A DNA stretch of 33,480 nt from Acidimicrobiaceae bacterium (GTDB lineage Bacteria; Actinomycetota; Acidimicrobiia; Acidimicrobiales; Ilumatobacteraceae), in the NCBI GenBank assembly GCA_002698945.1, contig NZZV01000213.1:1-33480 (forward strand), given 5' to 3'. Both the position numbers and the translations under genes were made by a program. How positions within the stretch are numbered: the stretch's first letter is position 1; each line of letters opens with the position of its first letter. Below the pieces are notes generated by a model. That model had not been told where the DNA came from, did not search any database, and worked only from the letters and a program-made list of their open reading frames with translations. Shown here piece after piece: positions 1 to 8,004 of the stretch.

Positions 1-282
1 ACGCCTCGATCTCCGCTTCGAGCCCGATCGCGCGAGCGGTTGCTGCGATCACAGCCTTGAGCTCGCGATGCGCAGCTGTCTCACCGTTCGAGGGACAGTC
101 CGGAGAAACGCGATCGTGGGCGAAGAAGCGAAGGCCCGACTTGGAGACCTTCGCATGCATGGGTCGGCTACACGAGCGACAGCCCAACGTTGGTCGCGGC
201 CGCGTTCGATAAATCGTCCCCCACCTGACTTCTCCAACAACGGTGGAGTCGATCAGGCTTCCCTGCTCGTCGCAGCAAACTA
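1..282 (-). pseudogene. CoiA-like competence/nuclease family protein, 5'-truncated by IS630, continues off the left edge
   Basis: On the minus strand one frame is open from base 280 to base 2 (93 codons) with no stop and no usable start. The translation carries a C-x2-C pair (GCRSC), then PMHAKVSKSGLRFFAHDR, then ETAAHRELKAVIAATAR. This is the order seen in actinobacterial CoiA-like proteins: a short N-terminal segment, a zinc-ribbon-like cysteine pair, the RFFAH motif, then the start of the restriction-endonuclease-like domain. CoiA itself is a competence-linked protein, but the actinobacterial relatives are uncharacterised, so the role here is not known. Coding similarity runs right up to the IS630 TA target. 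Across the IS the same frame reaches a TGA after about ten codons without ATG, GTG or TTG, so the native start is missing and the gene is probably dead. The family call is from memory of motifs, not a search. Confidence 0.6.
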
Positions 283-302
283 GTGCCGTGACCGGCAACG
301 TT
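283..302 (+). repeat. IS630 left terminal inverted repeat
   Basis: The 20 bases start GTGCCGTGAC and end AACGTT. They match the reverse complement of 1476-1495 at 17 of 20 positions; mismatches are at positions 7, 9 and 11. The outer flank is the TA at 281-282. Confidence 0.9.
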
Positions 303-353
303 GTTGGGTCGCGCGTCCACCACTGAGGTCGTCGGATCTGTTTTCCTTGGTGG

Positions 354-1487
354 ATGGCCAAACGTGTCGTCGTGAGAGACCTGGCCCCTCAAGAGGGCCA
401 GAAGTTGTTGCAGATCATCCGGCGTGGCACGGGCTCCGTCGTCCGGTGGCGAAGAGCCCAGATCGTGTTGTGGTCCGCACAGCGCATGTCGGTGGCCCAG
501 ATCGCTGAGATCGCGTTCACGTCGCCGGATCGGGTGCGTGAGGTGATCCACAACTTCAACGCCGACGGCTTCGACTCGTTGACGCCGAAGTACGCCGGTG
601 GACGCCCGCCGACGTTCACGCTGCCCCAACGCCAAGACATCAAGAAGATCGCGTTGTCGCGACCCCAAGATCACGGGTTGCCGTTCTCGACCTGGTCACT
701 CAGCAAGCTCGCTGAGTTCCTGGTCGCTGAGGGGGTGGTCGACGACATCAGCCATGAGGGCCTCCGGGTTCTGCTCCGCGAGGAGGGCGTGTCGTTTCAA
801 GTGATCAAGACCTTCAAACAATCGAACGACCCGGACTTCGAAGCCAAGAAGAACCGGATCCTCGAGCTCTACGCGATCGCCGATGGCACCGTCGAGGCCG
901 GTGAGGGTGATCCGACCGTGATCGTCTGCGTCGACGAGTTCGGACCGCTCAACCTGCAACCCCACCCCGGCAAACAGTGGGCACCAGTCGCTGCCGGCAA
1001 GGGCCAAGTCGATGCGCCGCGGCGTCGCCGGCGACGGGCCACCTACAACCGTCCCCACGGAGTGCGGCACATGATGGGCGCCTACGACCTGAACCGCGAT
1101 CGCCTCTACGGACACATCGTCGCCCGCAAGGACCGGACCGCGTTCTTGCGGTTCCTGCGCTACATCCGCTCCTGGTATCCGCCCGACGTGCGGATCGGGA
1201 TCGTGCTCGACAACTTCGCACCGCACCTGTCCACCAAGACCGACCAGCGGGTCGGTGAGTGGGCCGCGGCGAACAACGTCGAACTCGCCTACACACCGAC
1301 CTACTCGTCGTGGCTGAACCGAATCGAAGCCCAGTTCCAGGCGCTGCGCTACTTCACCCTCGACGGCACCGACCACGCCTCACACCGCGAGCAAGCCAGC
1401 ATGATCCGCCGCTACATCATCTGGCGCAACCGCAACGCACACGACCGAACCCTCCGCGACTACGTCAAACGCGCAAACGTTGCCTGA
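354..1487 (+). CDS. IS630-family DDE transposase
   Basis: A 377-residue protein catalysing cut-and-paste transposition. The N-terminal third (about 1-115) is a helix-turn-helix DNA-binding region containing MSVAQIAEIAF. The catalytic DDE triad is visible as VCVDEFGP (first Asp), IVLDNFAPHLS (second Asp) and WLNRIEAQF (Glu), the usual IS630 signatures. The length fits the family and no frameshift is present, so the element is not one of the two-ORF IS630 types. ATG at 354 is the first good start after the left inverted repeat; no clear Shine-Dalgarno is seen. The TGA stop (1485-1487) lies within the right inverted repeat. Read-through from this gene is the only obvious upstream transcription source for the pilus-like gene that follows. 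Confidence 0.93.
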   Translation: MAKRVVVRDLAPQEGQKLLQIIRRGTGSVVRWRRAQIVLWSAQRMSVAQIAEIAFTSPDRVREVIHNFNADGFDSLTPKYAGGRPPTFTLPQRQDIKKIALSRPQDHGLPFSTWSLSKLAEFLVAEGVVDDISHEGLRVLLREEGVSFQVIKTFKQSNDPDFEAKKNRILELYAIADGTVEAGEGDPTVIVCVDEFGPLNLQPHPGKQWAPVAAGKGQVDAPRRRRRRATYNRPHGVRHMMGAYDLNRDRLYGHIVARKDRTAFLRFLRYIRSWYPPDVRIGIVLDNFAPHLSTKTDQRVGEWAAANNVELAYTPTYSSWLNRIEAQFQALRYFTLDGTDHASHREQASMIRRYIIWRNRNAHDRTLRDYVKRANVA

Positions 1488-1495
1488 CGCGGCAC
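1476..1495 (-). repeat. IS630 right terminal inverted repeat
   Basis: Partner of 283-302 (17/20). It overlaps the last codons and stop of the transposase. The outer flank is the TA at 1496-1497, which forms the start of the next gene's TAGGAAAG ribosome-binding region. Confidence 0.9.
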
Positions 1496-1511
1496 TAGGA
1501 AAGAAGCCGTG

Positions 1512-2981
1512 ATGATGCGTGCCGGTCAACCCCGTCGTGATCGCGGCTCAGTTCTGATTTTGACCGTTGTCGTGATCACGATTCTGGGGCTCGTTGTGGT
1601 CGCCGTTGCGTCCTACTCGGTGTCCGTGCTCCGCAAGGGTCAGATCACCGAAGATCGAGCGGATCGCCTCTCGGCCGCCGAGGGTGCGATGCGGGACCTG
1701 ATTGATCGACTGGGTGGCGACGGCACCCTGTGCACCACCGCTTTTGGGAGCACGGGAACTCCGTTTCCCTTCGCTTTCCCGCTGAACGATGTCGCAGTCG
1801 ACCTGTCGTGCCAGCCAGTCGGCCTCAGCCTCAGCGAGACGACGGGCTGGGCTGTCGTTGTCACGGGCGAGGGAGTACCGGATGGCGAGGGCCTTCAGAC
1901 GCAGAGCGGAGGTGACAAGGTGTTCGGCGGAAACACCTACGTCGAACGCACGAGTCTCCTTGACCTGAAATCGCCGCTCACCATCAAGTTCGGCGACCTC
2001 TTCTACACCGACCCTTCATGTGGCGCAGCCGGTGAGTTCGATGCGACCCCGATCTCCGGCCTTTCATTCGAACCAGCGGGGCAGAACGGTTTGTGGTGTA
2101 CCAGCCAGGCGTGGTCGGACCTCTTCCCAGAACCGGATGTGCCCAACCTGGGCTCGCTGACGAACCGCACCAACTCGGTGTTTGACGCCACAACGAACCC
2201 GAACGGTGCGTATCGAACTGACGGCGGTTGCCGGATCTACTACCCCGGCCGCTATACGTTCGCGCCCGACTTCGGAACCAACGCATACCTCCGGTCGGGT
2301 GACTATCTCTTCGATCTCCCTGGAGATGCCTCCGCGGCTCAAATCAGGGTCGACAAGGCCAAGGTATCAGCGGGCTTCCCGGTGATCGCCGGAGATGAGC
2401 AAGTCATCGCAAATGCTCCGTGCGAGGATGCGATGGTCGACGACTCAGGAACGGGAGGTGCAACCTTCTATGTCGCTGGCAAGACGAACTTCTCAATCGA
2501 AAAGGGTACGGGTCCCAACTCCGGTTCGCTCGAGATCTTTCGCCGCGAGCAGGGTACGAACCCGACCAACTACGTGAGCATCCACGCAGTCGGATCCACC
2601 CTCGCGCACCCTGAGACGATCATCTCGACCGCCGCCGGCAACAACAAGGAGATGGCCATTCACGGCCAGATCTGGGCGCCTGAGGCCGGTATTGCGTTCG
2701 GAGAGGTGACGAATGATGCCAAGGGTCAGCTACTCGGTGGTGCTGTCGTTGCCTCTATCGATGCTCGCTCGTCGGCATCGGCAAGCGGTTTCGTGATCCA
2801 GGTTGCCGGCGGCCCTCAAGAGGCAAGGTTTCGCTTGCGGGCGGTGGCGAGCAAGTCCGGCACCACCGTGGTGCAGGTTGTCGCGCAGTTGCGATTTGAC
2901 CCACCCGAGAGCGGGACCGATCTCGGTCAATGGCAACTCGCCGTGAACTCCTGGCGTGTTTGCGATGCTGCCGTCTGCTGA
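1512..2981 (+). CDS. PilX-like pilus assembly protein, paralogue of the gene at 6601-8001
   Basis: About 489 residues. A short basic N-terminus (RDRGS) is followed by one hydrophobic helix (VLILTVVVITILGLVVVAV), then an acidic/amphipathic segment and a large exported domain. This is the layout of PilX-type minor pilins, which often lack the canonical GFTLIE cleavage motif, as here. The C-terminal half aligns by eye with the gene at 6601-8001: TGWAVVVTGEG versus DGWAIVITEEG, NKEMAIHGQIWAP versus KKEVALQGLLWAP, LLGGAVVAS versus LRGGAVVAG, ASGFVIQV versus AVGFVIEV. ATG 1512 is chosen over GTG 1509 because of spacing to AGGAAAG at 1497-1503. Base composition is unlike its neighbours (1-kb context looks AT-richer; 2461-2520 is 50% G+C against 63% at 7201-7260), suggesting separate acquisition. 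The IS630 element sits ten bases upstream of the start and must have displaced the native promoter. Confidence 0.65.
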   Translation: MMRAGQPRRDRGSVLILTVVVITILGLVVVAVASYSVSVLRKGQITEDRADRLSAAEGAMRDLIDRLGGDGTLCTTAFGSTGTPFPFAFPLNDVAVDLSCQPVGLSLSETTGWAVVVTGEGVPDGEGLQTQSGGDKVFGGNTYVERTSLLDLKSPLTIKFGDLFYTDPSCGAAGEFDATPISGLSFEPAGQNGLWCTSQAWSDLFPEPDVPNLGSLTNRTNSVFDATTNPNGAYRTDGGCRIYYPGRYTFAPDFGTNAYLRSGDYLFDLPGDASAAQIRVDKAKVSAGFPVIAGDEQVIANAPCEDAMVDDSGTGGATFYVAGKTNFSIEKGTGPNSGSLEIFRREQGTNPTNYVSIHAVGSTLAHPETIISTAAGNNKEMAIHGQIWAPEAGIAFGEVTNDAKGQLLGGAVVASIDARSSASASGFVIQVAGGPQEARFRLRAVASKSGTTVVQVVAQLRFDPPESGTDLGQWQLAVNSWRVCDAAVC

Positions 2982-2999
2982 CGTTCGGTGCAACCGGTC

Positions 3000-3005
3000 T
3001 ACGAT
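3000..3005 (+). promoter_or_regulatory. -10 box (TACGAT) for a leaderless LarA-like gene
   Basis: TACGAT ends six bases before ATG 3012. This places the expected transcription start at or next to the start codon. The same TANNNT-to-start spacing recurs at many genes in the window. Confidence 0.55.
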
Positions 3006-3011
3006 CACTCC

Positions 3012-4238
3012 ATGTCGTGGGAGCAACTCGTCACTGGGGTGGAGCTGCCGTTTCCGGATGGCTTGACCGTTCCTGAGCTGCATCGGCTGGAGCTGGAGGT
3101 GCCTTCGCCGCCGGGGGTGCAGGACATCGAGGCGGCGGCGTTCACTGCCACCGTCGACACGTTCACCGATGACGTCACCGACGGGATGACGGTCGCCGTC
3201 GGCGCCGGTTCCCGCGGTCTGACCGGTCGGGTCGAGGTGCTCCGCGGCACCATCCGCGCCCTCAGGCAGCTGGGCGCCGAGCCGTTCGTGGTGCCCGCGA
3301 TGGGGTCGCACGGCGGCGCCACCGCCGACGGCCAACGTCAGATGTTGCACGACCTCGGCATGACCGAGGAAGCACTCGGCGCCGAGATCCGGGCGACGAT
3401 GGACACCGTCGTCGTCGCTCACACGCCATCCGGCACGCCCGTCCACCTCGACGCCAACGCCGCTGCCGCCGACCGCTTCCTGCCGGTCAATCGGGTCAAG
3501 CCGCACACCTGCTTCAAGGGGCCGGTCGAGTCGGGCTGCATGAAGATGGCCGTGGTCGGCTTCGGTAAGCAGCCGGGAGCGGCACTCGTCCACACGTGCG
3601 GGCCGATCGAGATGCGCGACCGCCTCCTCGACGCGTGCGCCGCGCTGCGCGACACCGGCCGCCTGCTCGGCGGCATCGCCACGGTCGAGGCCGGCACCGG
3701 CGAGGTCGTCCGGGTCGAGGGACTCCGCACCGCCGACGTCGGCGGCGACTACGAACACGAACTCACCGAGTACGCACGCGCCCTCGTCCCACCGCTCCCG
3801 TTCGACGAGATCGACGTGCTCATCATCGAGCGCGGCGGCAAGGACATCTCCGGCACGACGATGGACCCCAACGTGACCGGCCGCTTCTGGGTGCCCGGCC
3901 TCGACGATCTCGCCAAGCCACGGGTCAGTTCGATCGTCCTGCTCGACCTGACCGAGGTGAGCGGCGGCAACGCCCTCGGCATGGGGTTCGCCGACTTCAT
4001 CCCGGCGTCGCTCGCGAACAAGCTCGACTTCCGCAAGACCTACATCAACTGCTTCACCGCCGGTCCGGCCGGCATGCGTCGTGCCCGTCTGCCGATGGTG
4101 CTCCCCGACGAGGAGTCGTGCATCAAGGCCGCCGTCGCGATGTGTGGCCGCCCGACGGGCGAACCACTCCGGATCGTTCGCATCGCCAGCACCCTGCACC
4201 TCACCGAGTGCTGGGTCAGCGACGCGCTGCTCCCCTGA
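3012..4238 (+). CDS. Lactate-racemase-domain (LarA N-domain / DUF2088) protein
   Basis: 408 residues. The protein resembles the LarA family of nickel-pincer racemases/epimerases. Visible landmarks are GAGSRGLTG (64-72), VPAMGSHGGATADGQ with His100, and NRVKPHTCFKG with His165, followed by ESGCMKMAVVGFGKQPGA with Lys178 and Lys186 as candidates for the cofactor-bearing lysine. The last two histidine regions match where LarA has its catalytic pair, but I cannot align them exactly, so the substrate is unknown. No larB, larC or larE maturation genes lie nearby. ATG 3012 is preferred to GTG 2988 because a TACGAT -10 box sits six bases upstream and family similarity begins soon after. The gene lies alone between two pilus-like units, 31 bases after the first, and looks functionally unrelated to them. 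Confidence 0.75.
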   Translation: MSWEQLVTGVELPFPDGLTVPELHRLELEVPSPPGVQDIEAAAFTATVDTFTDDVTDGMTVAVGAGSRGLTGRVEVLRGTIRALRQLGAEPFVVPAMGSHGGATADGQRQMLHDLGMTEEALGAEIRATMDTVVVAHTPSGTPVHLDANAAAADRFLPVNRVKPHTCFKGPVESGCMKMAVVGFGKQPGAALVHTCGPIEMRDRLLDACAALRDTGRLLGGIATVEAGTGEVVRVEGLRTADVGGDYEHELTEYARALVPPLPFDEIDVLIIERGGKDISGTTMDPNVTGRFWVPGLDDLAKPRVSSIVLLDLTEVSGGNALGMGFADFIPASLANKLDFRKTYINCFTAGPAGMRRARLPMVLPDEESCIKAAVAMCGRPTGEPLRIVRIASTLHLTECWVSDALLP

Positions 4239-4359
4239 CGCCCACTTCCGCGCCGGTCGCGGGCGACTGCGTCACACCCACCCCTCAAGTTCTGTCCTCC
4301 GCGCGCCGATGAGCTGACGAGCGCCATCCCGCACACGGGCGCTACCAGGGAAAGCGGAC

Positions 4360-4884
4360 ATGGAACACAGGGAACTCATGCGCGGCGCTCGTCGTCGCGA
4401 CACCGGAGCGACGCTCGTCGAGATCGTGATCGCCGTCGTACTCGTCGGCATGGTGCTGACGGTCGTACTCGGCGCCGCACAAGCCTCGATCATCGGGACG
4501 CGGCTCGAACGCGACCACGCCAAGTCCTACCAATGGTTGCAGTCGGCGAACGGCGTGCTCCAAGCCGCCGACCGCGTGAGCTGCGAACACGACCCGGTCA
4601 ACGTGCCGGGTGACGCCGCGTTCGCCAACGGCGAGGACAAGGTCCGCTCGACCTACGAACAGACCCTCCGTACCGGTGTCGTCAACCCGCCGGAGTGGGC
4701 CGACCACCAGCTCAGCGTTCTCTACCCCGTCATGGTGTGGGACGGCTCCCGGTATTGGGACCCCGCCCTGGCACCGAAGCCCTGCTACGACGCCGACGGT
4801 TACCTCCTGCAGTTGGTCACCCTGCAAGTGACGAGCCCGGACGGCGACATCATCGAGACCATCCAGGTGGTGAAGCGTGATTGA
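4360..4884 (+). CDS. Type IV prepilin-like protein (PilV/PulG type)
   Basis: 174 residues. A basic leader (MEHRELMRGARRRDTG) is followed by ATLVEIVIAVVLVGMVL, a class III prepilin signal: cleavage after Gly16, Glu at mature position 5 (Glu21), then a hydrophobic helix that would pack in a pilus or pseudopilus core. The remaining ~130 residues are a small soluble domain with Cys residues (VSCEHD, KPCYDAD) that could form a disulphide. A GGGAAAG ribosome-binding site precedes ATG 4360. It is the first gene of a tight operon: its stop overlaps the GTG of the next prepilin by 8 bases. Role inferred as a minor pilin of a type IV or tight-adherence-like system; no assembly ATPase, platform protein or prepilin peptidase is in the window. 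Confidence 0.8.
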   Translation: MEHRELMRGARRRDTGATLVEIVIAVVLVGMVLTVVLGAAQASIIGTRLERDHAKSYQWLQSANGVLQAADRVSCEHDPVNVPGDAAFANGEDKVRSTYEQTLRTGVVNPPEWADHQLSVLYPVMVWDGSRYWDPALAPKPCYDADGYLLQLVTLQVTSPDGDIIETIQVVKRD

Positions 4885-6601
4885 GCGACCCGCCGAGCGA
4901 CCGGTCGTTCGACCCACCGAACGACCCACCGAGCGACCCGCCGAACGAGCGGTCGTCGGTCCAGCCATGCGACCGGTGACCCGTCGGTCTCGGGACGGGT
5001 TCACCCTGATCGAGGTCCTCATCGTCGTGACGATCATGGGGGTGATCTCGGCTGCACTCGCCGTGGCCTTCACGGTCGTCGTGCGTACTGCGCCCCCCAC
5101 CGAAGCGCGCGCCGACGACGCCCGGTCGCTGCTCGGTATCTCGACCTGGCTACCGGCCGACGTGAGCGCCACTCCTCATGCGCCCGAGACGGCAGCGACC
5201 AACTTCTGGGACGACTCACCTGGGCGCACGACGGGCTGTACCGGCGGTGACGCCGGCATCAACCTCGTTCGCCTCAGCTGGCGCGAGTCGGTCAGCGGCG
5301 CACCGAACATCTTCGTGGCGTCGTACCGTCTCCTCGACGAGGGCGATTCGAGCACGATCGTGCGAGTCTCGTGCGTCAACGGTGGCACGGCCGAGACGCA
5401 GAACCTGACCGCCGGGCTGCCTCCCGTGGCGAGCAACCCGGCCACGGTGACGTGGAAGACGAGTGTCATCGACGGTGTCGTGAACATCATCGGCGTCGAA
5501 CTCGAACTCACGACGTTCGATGGTGACACGCTTCGCGTCGACGCCGCATCTCGCAACCCGGCCGAGACGTTGAGCACGCTTCCGTCTGCCGGCACGACGA
5601 CGACGACCGCACCGCCGACCACCACGTCGACGACCACGACCACGATCCCGAATCAGCCGCCGGTCGCCGACCCGCTCGACTTCAACGCCAACCCCTCGGT
5701 GCCGGTCACGTTCACCCTTCCGGCGTACGACCCCGAGGGTCTCGCTCTCACGGTGACGCTCACGAACGTGCCGGCGACGTGGACATCGTCGGTGTCGGGC
5801 CTCGACGTGACGTTGACCCCCGACGACGTCCACGCCGATTACGTGATCGACTACACCGTGACCGACCCCGGCGGCCTCTCGACGAGCTCCACGATCACGG
5901 TGAAGGTGAATCCGTCGACGACCACGACCACGACGCTCCCGCCGAACGACCCTCCGACCGCAGCTCCGGTCTTGGTGGCCACCGACCCGGGCGTCGAGGT
6001 CGGCGTCAACCTCCCGGTCGTCGACCCGAACGTCGACCCGCTCACCGTGACCCTCGGCACCCTGCCCGACGGATGGTCGGCGCAAGTCGTCACCCTCGAC
6101 GCCGGAGCAACCGCGATCGACGTCGAGATCACGCCGCCAGCGAGCGCCTCACCGGGCATCGCGACGATCGAGTACACCGTGACCGACCCGAGCGGCGCGA
6201 GTGCCACCTCGGTGATCGACGTCGATGTCAGCCGTATCCCGTGTGTCGCGTCGATCCAGTCGGTCAACCCGAACCCGGTCGCCAACGCAAGCAAGAACGG
6301 CAACGGCAACGGCAGCCTGATCGCCCCGCTCGTCGAAGACGTCGACGTCACGATCACGAAGTCGGGCAACTGCAGCGAACTCGTGCTCCGGTACACCCGT
6401 GTGGTCAGTGGACCGACCGGTCACGCTTCCGACGACGATCGGCAACCACAGGTCGACACGTTCGGCGACGGAATCTTGCTCACCTTGCTCTCGTCGTCGG
6501 TCGAGCGCTGGCAGGAAGGCAATCGCCTGCTCCAGCTCGTCGAGTTCGCCGGGCTACCCGAAGAGATCGTCCACGATTCCGAAACCCTGGTGGTGGAGTG
6601 A
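4877..6601 (+). CDS. Large prepilin-like protein with Ig/cadherin-like modules
   Basis: 574 residues from GTG 4877, which overlaps the previous stop and has AGGTGG seven bases upstream. The prepilin motif DGFTLIEVLIVVTIM starts at residue 40, so this start gives an unusual 41-residue leader built of R-P-x-x repeats. An in-frame ATG at 4967 would give a conventional 11-residue leader. After the pilin helix comes a ~180-residue globular domain. A Thr-rich linker follows (around 235-255), then an Ig/cadherin-like module (NQPPVADPLDF to TVTDPGGLSTSS), a second Thr linker, a second module (TDPGVEVGVNLP to TVTDPSGASATS), and a C-terminal domain with NGNGNG and paired cysteines. It would sit at a pilus tip or surface as an adhesive or structural subunit; that role is inference. 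Stop and next start overlap as TGATG. Confidence 0.78.
   Translation: MIERPAERPVVRPTERPTERPAERAVVGPAMRPVTRRSRDGFTLIEVLIVVTIMGVISAALAVAFTVVVRTAPPTEARADDARSLLGISTWLPADVSATPHAPETAATNFWDDSPGRTTGCTGGDAGINLVRLSWRESVSGAPNIFVASYRLLDEGDSSTIVRVSCVNGGTAETQNLTAGLPPVASNPATVTWKTSVIDGVVNIIGVELELTTFDGDTLRVDAASRNPAETLSTLPSAGTTTTTAPPTTTSTTTTTIPNQPPVADPLDFNANPSVPVTFTLPAYDPEGLALTVTLTNVPATWTSSVSGLDVTLTPDDVHADYVIDYTVTDPGGLSTSSTITVKVNPSTTTTTTLPPNDPPTAAPVLVATDPGVEVGVNLPVVDPNVDPLTVTLGTLPDGWSAQVVTLDAGATAIDVEITPPASASPGIATIEYTVTDPSGASATSVIDVDVSRIPCVASIQSVNPNPVANASKNGNGNGSLIAPLVEDVDVTITKSGNCSELVLRYTRVVSGPTGHASDDDRQPQVDTFGDGILLTLLSSSVERWQEGNRLLQLVEFAGLPEEIVHDSETLVVE
4886..4957 (+). repeat. Six imperfect 12-nt repeats encoding R-P-x-x in the prepilin leader
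   Basis: Six consecutive 12-base units beginning CGACC (or CGAGC in the last) encode RPAE, RPVV, RPTE, RPTE, RPAE, RAVV. They lie between the GTG start at 4877 and the alternative ATG at 4967. Unit length is a multiple of three, so copy-number change would preserve the frame. Confidence 0.75.
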
Positions 6602-8001
6602 TGCAACGTTCCCCGAACACGTCCCGCGACGACGGCGCGATCCTGCCGCTCGTGTTGGTGGTGACGGTCGTGTTGTCGTTGATCGTCGTGGGCATCGCCA
6701 CGTACACCTCGGCGGCGCTGCGCTACGGCCAGGTCTCCGAGGCGCGAGCCGGGCGTCTCGCATCGGCCCAGGGAGCGATGGACGACGCGCTCGAGCAGCT
6801 CTCGTTGCGGAGCTCGTTGTGCGCCACCGCCGCCGGCGGTGCCGGTATCGATGTGCCGTTCCCCGCAACGGTCAACGATAGCGAGGTCATCGTCTCGTGC
6901 CGCATCGTGGGTGGCTCGCTGCCGCCGGCCGATGGCTGGGCAATCGTCATCACCGAGGAAGGTGCCCCCGCCACCGGCAACACGTTCGAGTTCAGCCTGG
7001 GTGGCAAGCCCGAGATCAACGGACCCGTCTTCTTGAACTCGCCATCGCGCAGCCTGTTCTCACAACCGACCACGATCGTCGAAGGTGATATCTGGTATCC
7101 GGACGACGCCTGCGCCACCTCGAACCCCTCCGACAGCGGCGTGCAGTTCGCCCGCTCATCGATGACGCTCCCCAACCTCACCTTCGATCCGACGACACGC
7201 GGCATCCACTGCGTCAACCGGGAGTGGGACGAGTTGTTCGGCACCAACCTCATCGTCGCCCCCGAGGTGGCCACGTACGACAACGGCGCCAACCCCACGT
7301 ATCTGAATCCGCCGTACGACGTCGAAGGCTCGTGTCGCGTGTTCGAGCCGGGCTACTACACGAACCTGCCGCTCGGCAACGACAACTACTTCAAGTCGGG
7401 CGTCTACGTGTTCGACAACGTCGGTCACGTCGTGCTCAAGGGTCAGACGATGACGATGGGCAACATCACTCGTCAGGAATATCCGGCGGTCGACAACACG
7501 GCGTGCGACACGGTTCGTCTCGATGACAGCGACCTTGGCGCCACCCTGTACACCCGAGGCAACACACGTTTCGAAAGCCAATCCAACAGCGGTATCGAGG
7601 TGTCTGGTCGGCTACAGAACACGGCGTGGGTCGCCGTTCACGTGCTCGACTCGACGCTCGGCTACAGCACCCCACTGTTCACCGCCAACACCGGTGCCAA
7701 GAAGGAAGTGGCGCTCCAGGGCTTGCTCTGGGCGCCGTACAACTCGCTCCAGTTCGAGACCATCCCGGCGCAGAAGGCGGCCGTCCTGCGCGGCGGCGCG
7801 GTCGTGGCCGGCTTCCGAGGAGGGGTGTCGGCCGCCGCAGTCGGGTTCGTGATCGAAGTGCCGACGTCGGCTGCCTCGACCCGACTGCTGCTCGAGTCGA
7901 CCGCGACCGACAGCATGGGCGCCAACACGGTCCGCGTGGTGGCCGACTACCGCCCGTCGACGGGCGAGGTTGCCGTCGCCTCGCGTCGGGTGCTCGACTG
8001 A
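6601..8001 (+). CDS. PilX-like pilus assembly protein
   Basis: 466 residues, starting at an ATG that shares one base with the preceding TGA (TGATG), so it is translationally coupled to the large prepilin. A short leader (MQRSPNTSRDDGA) precedes one hydrophobic helix (ILPLVLVVTVVLSLIVVGI), with no Glu5, as in PilX-type proteins. The long C-terminal domain holds cysteines and aromatic-Gly motifs (SGVYVFDN, LQGLLWAP, LRGGAVVAGF) shared with the paralogue at 1512-2981. Family knowledge suggests a minor pilin/pseudopilin that helps initiate or stabilise the filament. The gene is the last of the 4360-8001 operon; convergent pyrE ends only three bases later, leaving no room for a separate terminator. 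Confidence 0.7.
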   Translation: MQRSPNTSRDDGAILPLVLVVTVVLSLIVVGIATYTSAALRYGQVSEARAGRLASAQGAMDDALEQLSLRSSLCATAAGGAGIDVPFPATVNDSEVIVSCRIVGGSLPPADGWAIVITEEGAPATGNTFEFSLGGKPEINGPVFLNSPSRSLFSQPTTIVEGDIWYPDDACATSNPSDSGVQFARSSMTLPNLTFDPTTRGIHCVNREWDELFGTNLIVAPEVATYDNGANPTYLNPPYDVEGSCRVFEPGYYTNLPLGNDNYFKSGVYVFDNVGHVVLKGQTMTMGNITRQEYPAVDNTACDTVRLDDSDLGATLYTRGNTRFESQSNSGIEVSGRLQNTAWVAVHVLDSTLGYSTPLFTANTGAKKEVALQGLLWAPYNSLQFETIPAQKAAVLRGGAVVAGFRGGVSAAAVGFVIEVPTSAASTRLLLESTATDSMGANTVRVVADYRPSTGEVAVASRRVLD

Positions 8002-8004
8002 CCG

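Larger units (their letters stand above)
283..1495 (+). mobile_element. Complete IS630-family insertion sequence
   Basis: A 1213-bp element is bounded by 20-bp imperfect terminal inverted repeats (17/20 identical) starting GTGCCG at 283 and ending CGGCAC at 1495. It is flanked on both sides by the dinucleotide TA (281-282 and 1496-1497), the target duplicated by IS630/Tc1-mariner elements. It contains one intact transposase gene whose stop codon lies inside the right repeat. The intact ends and open frame suggest a recent or still active element. Its insertion separates a CoiA-like fragment on the left from a pilus-like gene whose ribosome-binding site begins immediately at the right TA. Confidence 0.92.

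Noticed and set aside
168-674. Open frame on the minus strand across the IS left end and transposase start
   Set aside because: It lies antisense to a clear IS630 transposase and has no recognisable motif; high-G+C shadow frame.
2730-4199. 489-codon minus-strand frame opposite the LarA-like gene
   Set aside because: Arg/Gly/Asp/His-rich shadow of the real gene on the plus strand, crossing two genes.
4239-4359. Cyclic-di-GMP riboswitch before the pilin operon
   Set aside because: Fragments such as GCACACGGGC and GGGAAAGCGG were suggestive, but no complete aptamer helix set could be drawn; only a Shine-Dalgarno is supported.
5779-6600. In-frame upstream extension of the PilX-like gene
   Set aside because: It would overlap the large prepilin entirely in another frame and reads as Arg/Pro-rich shadow; the TGATG-coupled ATG 6601 with a pilin-like helix is the right start.
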